A DNA stretch of 64,000 nucleotides from Dactylorhiza incarnata (lineage: Eukaryota; Streptophyta; Magnoliopsida; Asparagales; Orchidaceae), in NCBI GenBank assembly GCA_033032865.1, contig JAWHQI010000068.1:2170001-2234000 (forward strand), in the 5' to 3' direction. Made by a program: the position numbers and the translations under genes. Below are positions 56,414-64,000 of this stretch, piece after piece. The notes beneath the pieces are model-generated. The model ran no database searches and was not told where the DNA came from. It was given only the letters and a program-made list of their open reading frames with translations. Position 1 is the stretch's first letter; each line of letters begins with the position of its first letter.

Positions 56414-57471
56414 AAAAGGTAGATCAATTTTGATAAGATTCAATTTCTTTACAATCATTGTATGCCTGCACTCGCAAGAGGAAATCTTCTATTTCAATTA
56501 ATAAGGATAGTTGGGCCATGGGTATCCATAGCAAGCCACAAATATTTCAGATTGCTCTTGTAAAATGTAGTTTGTTCTAGAAAGTAGTTTGAGTCCTGGA
56601 AGTTTGTTCTAGAAAGTAGTTTTAGCTTTTAGAATAAATTATATTCCAAATATTTGAGATTGTGCATGTAAAATGTATAGTTTGTGATATATACAAATTA
56701 TCTAAGTCATCCATAATCTTTAAATGAATAATTTTACATTTGTATTCTATACATGAGATTGTGTCATCTCAATTTTTTAATTCCCCCCCCCCCCCCCCCC
56801 CCCCTCATTCTATATGCAAGTGACATTTTATAATTCTCTTTTTATATTTATCTTTATGCTTGATTATGAAACATGAATTATTTTTAGCCAAAATGAAACA
56901 TTCACCCTATTGGCATGTGCTTGATCTATACTGGTGTTTAGCAAAAGTGAAGTTTAGTGCTGAATTTGGAAAGGAATCGTGCTGTTTTCAATGCGTATTT
57001 TTATCTGCTATTAAAATATTGATCTCTATGGGAATCTTTCTAATGGTCCAGTGTTTTTATAATTCTCTTTTTATTGTTTTGTGAATTCATTTTAGCCAAA
57101 ATGAGATTATGAAACATTCACCTTATATGGAGGTGCTTGATTATGAAACATGAATTATTTTTAGCACTCGGTTTATGGATTTGGAGAATATATTAGATCT
57201 ATTGTTTGCTTTTTCTATTCATTTTCTTAACTTTTATTTGACAGAATCTCCATGAGACTACTTCAAATTTATCCCAACAAAAGAATATCTGCTAAGAAGT
57301 AAAAGTTGCAAAATTTTAAGCTAACAAAATGCTATTTTTCCTGTGAAAACAACTATATTGTTGATGTGGGTGCACACGGTCGCATGGCTTTGGAATTGAT
57401 TATCATATTCCGAGGATGTCGGCAAAATACATCATCGAATCACTGATTGGGTCCTGCGGAATTGCATATGT

Positions 57472-57871
57472 CTGCGATAATCTCTTTAATAATGCTTATG
57501 AATGCACTTTTATCCTGGGAAAACTTTGTCTATCCACCCTTTTTTCAGGCTTAAAGCTTTCTGGATTTTATTATGAGCAAGGAAAAATAATAGTGGCCAT
57601 GGTTTTATTCAGCAATAGGTAAGCAAACTTTTCGTATGTTGCGTTAACTACGATGGTTAATTTCATTATCTAAAATTTATTATTAGTATTGAAAACTTTG
57701 CTTCTATTCAATTTTATCTTCACCTTCACTCTATCGTATGCAAAAAGTGAGTGCATGTTTACAAAATATGCATAGATTATATTGAAACCACAGCTATGAA
57801 TTTAAGTGTGGATAATCTCTTTAATAATGCTTATGAATGCACTTTTATCCTGGGAAAATTGTCTATCCACA
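57472..57871 (+). repeat. Direct duplication of about 60 bp in the CACTA element
   Basis: The stretch containing GATAATCTCTTTAATAATGC and ATGAATGCACTTTTATCC, ending TTGTCTATCCAC, occurs at about 57474-57537 and again at about 57810-57870, nearly identical. It is the clearest of several local duplications here (another is TGATTATGAAACATGAATTA at about 56862 and 57139). Confidence 0.75.
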
Positions 57872-58441
57872 AGGATCTGCATTAGTTGTTGTTTCTATGT
57901 ATACTTCGATAATAATGAATCTTTGATTCCTGAATCTTTGAAATAAGAAGATTTTGATACCCTTAAAGTCTTGTTCTTTAGAAGGGGTTAAACTTCCTTA
58001 ATTTCCTAACTCTTACTAGTTTATGGTGTTCAAATTATATATATTTATATACAGTTTAGGTATTGAAAAATATAATTTCTCCGTATTAGTCATGAGAATA
58101 TGGCTTACAGTCATGAGAATATGGCTTACTCTTTTTGGTCATGAGACATTCATTACCTAGAAAGCTAAGTTTTTTTGGTCATGAGAATATATATCATATA
58201 AATAGCTCAATGAATGTGTTATAAAATAAGAAAAGTTTTGATTTGGAAGCTACTGGAAGCATTATATGCCCATGATTACCTAAAAAAATGGATATCATTG
58301 TAGTTTGATATGGAATTTGCTTTCTTGCTCCATGTCAGCTCCTGGGTTATGATGGCAGAGATTGTCTATTGCTTAAGAAAATGCATGTAGTTGGGTTTTT
58401 TCACCATGGATGTGTTCATTATTATTTGTCAACAGAGGCAT

Positions 58442-58552
58442 GCTCATTTTGCTGGAGAGTGCGAGAGGTAATGAATGAGCTCATTTTGCTGGAGAGTGCG
58501 AGAGGTAATGACTGAGCTCATTTTGCTGGAGAGTGCGAGAGGTAATGACTGA
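58442..58552 (+). repeat. Three-copy 37-bp tandem repeat
   Basis: Units start GCTCATTTTGCTGGAGAG at 58442, 58479 and 58516, each 37 bp. They differ at one base (AATGA or ACTGA at the unit end). Confidence 0.9.
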
Positions 58553-59720
58553 GCTGGATCTTTCTACATAGGTACTCAAAAATCTAATGTATTGGACTTT
58601 TACTATTGACTTGTAGTGACTTCACTGATTCTTTCAATCTAAAATTTGATTGGACTATTTTCTTATGCTGAGTAGACTGTTTTCTTCTTATTTTAGAAAG
58701 AAAAAAATGTCTTTGATCTGTGTTTATCTTATGGTGGATTTGCTGTGGCTCCAGGAAGTAGCAGATGGAGTGAGAACTTGGTTGAAAGGATGTAAATGCA
58801 GATTGTGCGATTGCAACAAAAATGCTCCATAAATGTGCGGAATACTGCACACAAACCGCTACAACAAAATCAGTTATGTGCTGAATACTTGCTGTTTTTC
58901 TTCTGTCATTTGACATATATGTTCACTTACTAGAAGAATCAATGTAGAACATTTACTTCTTGTTTGCTTTTCCTGTAGTTTCTTCATTTTATTTTCATTC
59001 ATTCTTTTCTGTAGTTTTTCCATTTTAATGTATTGAGATTTTTTTGGGTAGGCAAGAGTCAAATGCGTATATTCATAATAAGATTATGTGCGCTGCATAT
59101 ATCAAGGGAGGAACTGGGTTTTACTTTATACTTGAGTATGAATGTCAATATCTTGCTATTATATATATGTACATACGCGCGCATGTGCGCACACTCACAT
59201 GTTAATGTGAATCATTATATTCGTTTAATTATTTTGAATGATGCAGGAAATGCTATGTTCTAAAGAATTGACATTTCTTCTCCAATTGAATTAGCAAATA
59301 TTCTTATGCTTATGATTATGTTTATCCATTTTTGTTGTTTTTTGATTGAATTAGGTGATATTATTATGACATTAAGATGCTATAATTAGTGTGTGACCTT
59401 TTGTTTCAGGTGGATGTCATTCCAGGAAGCTTTCAGTCATTGAAAGTTTATCTGGAACCATATATACCCCCTAAATAATTAAGATTTCTGCTATATTTTT
59501 TAAAAAAATACATAATTTATTATTTTCCACGGTTTAAAACCATGGCAAATAGTTCTTTTTTAATATCGAAATTACTTTTAGCCAGGGTTTAAAACCGTGG
59601 CTAATAGTCCTACTATTTTCCACGGCTAAAAGCCGTGGCAAATAGTCCATTTAACGGCTACTTAGAATCTTTTGCAAGGGGGAAAAACCGTGGCAAAAGG
59701 TCCAGGTATTAGCCTTAGTG

Positions 59721-60032
59721 GATTTCCTAGATCAGGTGCTCAAAAAGCCTTAGTGGATTTCCTACCAGGGTGGTAGAAGAGTAGATGTACCCAGGTTGAG
59801 GGGAACTACTATAGATCCTTGTGTCTTCTATGTTTGCCTTTATTATTTGTTCTGTGCTGTGTGTGCTGTGTGTGCTGTGTTTTAGTTTATGTTTATATCT
59901 GTGTTGCACTCACTTACACATATACTTAAATAACTCAAATTGTTTTCTACAGATTTCTTTAAGCTAATAAAATTATTATAAAATACTCTATTCACCCCCC
60001 CCCCCCTCTAGAGTAATCTTGATCTATCTCCA
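59721..60032 (+). repeat. C2 5' LTR, part 2
   Basis: This resumes copia LTR sequence (GGTAGAAGAGTAGATGTACCC, ACTACTATAGATCCTTGTGTC) and ends with a C run, CTCTAGAGTAATC and ATCTATCTCCA before the primer site. It starts in a 35-bp duplication (GCCTTAGTGGATTTCCTA at 59712 and 59747). The LTR end at 60032 is inferred from the primer position. Confidence 0.65.
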
Positions 60033-60040
60033 CTTTCAAT

Positions 60041-60052
60041 TAGTATCAAAGC
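60041..60052 (+). other. C2 primer binding site (tRNA-iMet), degenerate
   Basis: TAGTATCAAAGC differs at two bases from TGGTATCAGAGC and stands just after the inferred LTR end. Confidence 0.65.
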
Positions 60053-60140
60053 TTGGGTTGGTTGTTACAGGCTAACACCTGGACCAATAGATCTGATAGA
60101 TCTAGACTACTTTAAAGGTTTTTTTTTATTTATTAGAGCC

Positions 60141-61774
60141 ATGGCACAGAACAAAGAATATTCAAGCACAAGACCTCCTATGTGCAATCAGAACAAGTTT
60201 GCACTATGGCAAGCAAGGATCAAACTTTACATGAATTCTATTGATGAGGAAATTTTTAATTCTATTTTGACAGGACCTCCAACTGCATCAACCTCAACAA
60301 CAACAGACACAACTGCTGTCCCTCCTCCAGAATGGACAGAAACACAAAAGAAACAGAAACTGCTGATGCAAAGGCCATGAATATCTTGGCACAAACCATG
60401 TCTGATGACATATTTCAGAAGGTGGTTGACTGCACCTCTGCCAAAGAAATTTGGGACTCCCTCACAAGAATGGTGGCAGGATCAGCAGATGAGAGAAAGG
60501 ACAGAAGATCACATTTGATCTCCAAGTATGAGAATTTCAAAAAGGGAGAATCAGAGACTATTGCATAGATGTACAACAGACTCAGCCTCATCATCAATGA
60601 GCTGAGAACCCTGGAGAAAGTGATCACAGTCACTGAAATTAATGACAAGATCCTGATGTGCTTCCCCAGCACATGGGACACAAGAATCTGGCCAATTAAA
60701 GATGCCAGAGGACTAAGTGAGATTACAACTGAGAATCTCCTTGGGAAGCTCAAATCTTATGAGCAGCTGATAAAGAGCAGAGAAGCAGAAGCCTCTCCAT
60801 CTTCATCCTCAAAGAAAGAGAAGAGCATTGACTTTCAGGCAACAGAGGAAGAAGACAAGATTGGTGATCAGGAGATGCTGAGTCTCTTAGCAAAGAGATT
60901 TTACAAGATGGCAAGGAAGGACTTTAGAAGAAAGTCCAACAGGCACAATGAAAAGCCAAGGTATGATAAAACTCCATCTAAAGAAATAATATGCTTTGAT
61001 TGCAGGAAGCTTGGACACATCCTCACTAAATGTCCAGAAGCTCACAAGAAAAGTAGGAGAAAAGAGCAGGAAAATTCCAGCAAACACTCATCAAAAGGCC
61101 ACAAGAAAAGAGAAAAAGGCTTTGTTGCTGAAACCTGGAGTGACACTGAATCTGAGTCATCCTACAGTTCCAGTGATGAGGACAAGGAAGCAGAAGACAA
61201 GGAATTCTGCATGATGGCAATCAATGCCTCCTCATCAAATGACAACTCAGATGATGAATCTGAAGCTAATGGGGATGAGGTAATTTCCAGTTTTGATTTT
61301 CATTCAGAACAGTTTAAAGATGACTTTAAACAGTTGTGTAAATATATGATTAGATCAGAGAAAGAAATTATTTCTCTGAGAGATAAGTTAGCTAAGATGG
61401 ATGGAATATCCACTGAAAACATTAAGCTCAAAAATGAGCTAAGGATTTCCAGGGAACAGGTGAGTTCTCTAGAAACACAACTAACTGAGGCCAAGCAGCT
61501 AGAGAATTCTCTAAATGGGAGAAGTCTCAAGCTGATGGATATCACAAGCACAGTGAATGCCAGGCTGAATGGCAAACTAGGCTTGGGGGCATCATCTAAT
61601 CAACCTCTTCTTTTGAAGAAGAATATGTTATCTACCCCAGTAAAATTTGTATCTGCAAAAGGGAAAGAAGCAAAACAAGACACAGGAAAAATTCCTGAAA
61701 CAAATATTGCTCAAGCAAGTTCGTCGAACGGCGATCGACGAAACCAACAGGTTTTGTCGAACACAGATCGATGA
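60141..61774 (+). pseudogene. C2 gag
   Basis: It starts MAQNKEYSSTRPPMCNQNKFALWQ. A frameshift near 60340-60380 moves to the frame with KAMNILAQTMSDDIFQKVVDC, and a stop at 60566 precedes MYNRLSLIINELRTLEK. The reading is then open for 401 residues, with a zinc knuckle CFDCRKLGHILTKC (about 60990-61032), a Ser/Glu-rich stretch and a coiled coil (about 61320-61530). The final 60 bases before the stop at 61772 are built from GTTCGTCGAAC/GATCGACGAA words identical to the element's own LTR array. UBN2-type copia gag. Confidence 0.85.
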
Positions 61775-61879
61775 AAACCAAGGCCTAAATCTAAGCAGAA
61801 AACCTGCTGCAGACAGGGCTCGATGAATGCCACATCTTTCGTCGAACCAGGTCGACGAACACAACAAAGTTCGTCGAAC
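61719..61879. repeat. LTR-type GTTCGTCGAAC array inside the C2 gag/protease linker
   Basis: GTTCGTCGAAC at 61719-61729 and 61869-61879; TTTCGTCGAAC at 61837; GGTCGACGAAC at 61850; TTTGTCGAAC at 61753; GATCGACGAAA and GATCGATGA variants between. These match the U3 array at 52876-53030. The frame is interrupted by a stop at 61772-61774 within the array. Confidence 0.7.
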
Positions 61880-62532
61880 GCCAATTTTACTAAGTACATA
61901 CAACATACATCCTCTTCTAAACTGAAGAATTCCTTTAGTGATTGGATTATACCTCCTAGAAGATATCACCCTCTAGGTTATCATAGTCAACCTGCTGTCT
62001 CATATATTTCAGCATTTCAAGGTTACAAAAAACAACCCAAGGTAACCTGGGTTAAGAACACCTAACCCTCCTTATATTGTAGAAAAAGAACTGTCCTACC
62101 ACAGAGGAAAAGTGGTACTTGGACAGTGGATGTTCAAGACATATGACAGGAACAAGAGCCAAATTAATCAACTATAAGGCAAAGCTTGGACCAAGAGTGA
62201 TTTTTGGAGATTCCAATCGGGGACAAACAGAAGGCTATGGATCAGTCCAGATTGGGACAATCACATTCAAAAAGGTAGCCTATGTAAGTGGACTCAAACA
62301 TAACCTCATCAGCATAGGTCAACTATGTGATGAAGGATATCAGGTATGCTTCAACCAATCTAGATGCATTATCTTTTCTGAAAATAATATTGTTATTTTA
62401 GGGAATAGACAAGGTAATGTTTATTTAGTAGATTTTAATTCAGCCAAACCTGAGATCTACTTGTTAAACCAAGTCAGTAAAAATATTGATTTGTGGCATA
62501 GGAGACTAGGTCCTGTGAACCATAGACCCTAG
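61775..62532 (+). pseudogene. C2 gag/protease linker, protease and pre-integrase
   Basis: A linker with PPRRYHPLGYHSQPAVSYISAFQGY precedes KWYLDSGCSRHMTG (about 62110-62150), the intact copia protease active-site motif. GLKHNLISIGQLCDEGY and DLWHRRLG (GAG-pre-integrase) follow. The frame breaks at about 62511-62532, next to the integrase zinc domain. Strong similarity to the C1 protease region in layout, not in detail. Confidence 0.85.
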
Positions 62533-63827
62533 CAAAGTTATCAAAGGGCAACCTTGTCAGGGGACTACCTTCTGGATCATACAAGAAGGAAATCCTTTGC
62601 AGGGCATGTCAATTGGGAAAGCAGACAAAGAGCAGCTTTAAGTCACTATCTAAGAGTGATTCTCCTAGGATTTTCTACTTGCTGCACTTAGATCTTTTTG
62701 GACCCCTTCCCATACACAGTTTGGGAGGTAAGTCTTACACCTTAGTTATTGTTGATGACTTCTCTAGATTCAGTTGGGTATTCTTTCTGAGAAGCAAGTC
62801 AGATAACTTCAAGGTTCTTACAGACTTTCTCAGGAGCATCAAGATTGAGTATTCTACTCAGATTGCATTGATTAGAAGTGATCATGGCACTGAGTTTGAA
62901 TCTCTTCTGATGAGAGAATTCTGTGAGAAGGAAGGTATCAGGCAATGCTTTTCAGCTCCTAGAACTCCTCAACAAAATGGGGTAGCTGAAAGGAAAAATA
63001 GAACACTGATTGAATCTAGAAGAACATTGCTTGCAGATGCTGTTTTGCCCCAATCCTTTTAGGTTGAGGCTGTCAGCACAGCAAACTATGTCTTAAACAG
63101 AAGTTTAATTCATAAACAAAAGGGCAAGACACCTTATGAACTGCTTAAAGGGAAGAAGCCTAGAGTAAATTACTTTAGGGCTTTTGGCTGTAAGTGCTTC
63201 ATTAATAATAATGACAAGAAGCACCTAGGAAAATTTGAAGCAAAAGATTCAGATGGCATTTTCCTTGGTTATTCAGTTAGTAGTAAAGCTTACAGAGTAT
63301 TTAACAAATCTTCTTTTAAAATAGAAGAATCTATTCATGTATCTTTTGATGAAACTAACTTGAGTTGCAAGGAGAGAAATATATCTACCTCACAAGATGC
63401 ACATGTACCAATTCTCTGTGAGAAGTTAGATAATCTAACTCTACAGAAAGAGCATTTGATAAATACTTCTCTGTTACCTAATTAGGACAGTGAAGAAGAA
63501 TGTCCTATTGCACCAACATTGGATACAGCAAATATTCCTACAAATCTTGAGGCTGTTAATGCTGAAGTTCAGGAGGACATAAAAATTCCTCATAGAGAAA
63601 ATGAACAAGCTCAAGGAGAAGTTATTTTCCCTACTGATTATGTCAACATAAGAGATCACCGTAGATCTCAAGTAATTGGTGACATTTCAGTGGGTGTGCA
63701 AACAAGAAATCAACTAAATCAAAATAATTTGCACACCAGTTTCCTCTCTCAAATTGAACCTCAATCCATCAAAGATGCAGATCAAGATTCCAACTGGATT
63801 TCAGCTATGCAAGAGGAATTAAATTAA
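62533..63827 (+). pseudogene. C2 integrase
   Basis: CRACQLGKQTKSSF provides the zinc-domain cysteines (about 62600). Catalytic core: HLDLFGPLP (first aspartate), IRSDHGTEFE (second) and APRTPQQNGVAERKNRT (glutamate), all present. A stop at 63060 replaces the tryptophan of the usual SFW block. The frame then goes on: YVLNRSLIHKQKGKTPYELL, FGCKCFINNNDKKHLGKFE, DGIFLGYSVSSKAYRVFNKSS. Another stop lies at 63483. An acidic linker leads to SQIEPQSIKDADQDSNWISAMQEELN. Confidence 0.87.
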
Positions 63828-64000
63828 TTTGAAAGAAACAAAGTATGGGAACTTGTTCCAAGACCCAAGAATCATCCAGTGATTGGCACTAAATGGGTAT
63901 TCAGAAATAAATTGGATGCTCAAGGAGTCATAGTCAGAAATATGGCAAGACTAGTGGCTCAAGGATACTGCCAAGAGGAAGGCATAGACTTTGATCAGAC
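63828..64000 (+). pseudogene. C2 reverse transcriptase, N-terminal start, cut by window edge
   Basis: After a stop at 63825 the frame reads FERNKVWELVPRPKNHPVIGTKWVFRNKLD and [19 protein letters not shown], the first blocks of copia RT. The catalytic YVDD lies beyond the window. Confidence 0.85.

Larger units (their letters stand above)
54000..59520 (+). other. CACTA interior with unrecognised exon-like fragments
   Basis: Mostly A/T-rich. Short protein-like pieces with splice-like borders are MTTSGAASNGSITQ (54147-54188, then GTATTC), GTASRFWDFILSKSV..YSTIKLQ (about 55633-55748, then GTAAAG) and VDVIPGSFQSLKVYLEPYI (after TTTCAG at about 59409). A stretch near 58747-58810 reads SRWSENLVERM in one frame. 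I recognise none as a named family. They may be remnants of an element gene or of a captured host gene. No full-length ORF exists. Confidence 0.35.
53771..59720. mobile_element. CACTA (En/Spm-type) DNA transposon, probably non-autonomous
   Basis: The left end CACTACTAGAAAAAGG is a typical CACTA terminus. Subterminal repeats of the form TATTAGCCACG and CCACGGTTTAAAA lie at 53790-54000. At 59525-59700 the opposite-sense versions occur (TTTAAAACCGTGGCTAATAG). The right end is degenerate (GCCTTAGTG at about 59712-59720) and followed by a 35-bp duplication, so a 3-bp TSD cannot be confirmed. No transposase is recognisable in the roughly 6 kb between. Possible exon-like pieces include 54147-54188 and 55633-55748, both followed by GT. 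Confidence 0.75.
52734..64000 (+). mobile_element. C2: second Ty1/copia retrotransposon, 3' part beyond window
   Basis: C2 begins TGTTGGAACATAG at 52734 inside the ORF1-like gene. Its 5' LTR (52734-53770 and about 59721-60032) is split by a CACTA transposon. A tRNA-iMet-like primer site, gag, protease, integrase and the start of RT follow; PR-IN-RT order marks copia. Several frameshifts and stops are present. The 3' LTR and TSD partner are outside the window. Confidence 0.85.

Overview
This window looks like intergenic heterochromatin of a flowering plant. It is made almost entirely of LTR retrotransposons inserted into one another, plus one CACTA DNA transposon. I see no intact host gene and no rRNA, tRNA or CRISPR locus. 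The plant assignment rests on Athila-type and TAT/Ogre-type Ty3/gypsy proteins, Ty1/copia elements with long 3' regions, tRNA-Asp and tRNA-iMet primer sites, and CACTA termini. The species cannot be told from the sequence.

The nest can be unpacked from target-site duplications (TSDs) and broken reading frames. The oldest layer is a TAT/Ogre-like gypsy pol remnant (896-2376). It is interrupted on the left by a reverse-strand LTR (1-895) and on the right, at 2377, by a forward non-autonomous Athila-type element called X here. X continues in pieces: 5' LTR 2377-3770 plus 40440-40599, tRNA-Asp primer site at 40606, a zinc-knuckle/acidic ORF in two pieces (40852-41498 and 51096-51776), and an ATHILA-ORF1-like gene cut at 52733. 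Three elements sit inside X: copia element C1 (3771-40434, TSD caatc) in its 5' LTR, a 9.6-kb element with 3.9-kb LTRs called T (41504-51090, TSD gcgcc) in its ORF, and copia element C2 (52734 to beyond the window) in its ORF1-like gene.

C1 hosts three further insertions. G1 is a reverse-strand Athila element (4386-14030, TSD cctac). G2 is a forward Athila element (14496-25249, TSD tctct) whose two 1768-bp LTRs are almost identical and whose coding region has one visible frameshift. NA is a reverse-strand non-autonomous element (28036-34634, TSD gtaga) inserted in the C1 integrase. C2's 5' LTR contains a CACTA transposon (53771 to about 59720).

G1, NA, X and the leftmost LTR share LTR ends, a palindromic U3 motif and related 3' non-coding sequence. 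They look like an autonomous/non-autonomous group in which G1-type elements could supply proteins. NA and X instead encode a conserved zinc-knuckle protein with acidic WDEE-type repeats and a conserved C-terminus.

The most unusual theme is that each LTR family carries its own array of short GC-rich inverted repeats just upstream of its TATA-like box. In C1, C2 and X the same family-specific motif recurs inside the element, in C1 and C2 inside the gag/protease linker. One motif, GTTCGACGAA(C), is shared by C1, C2 and T although these belong to different superfamilies.
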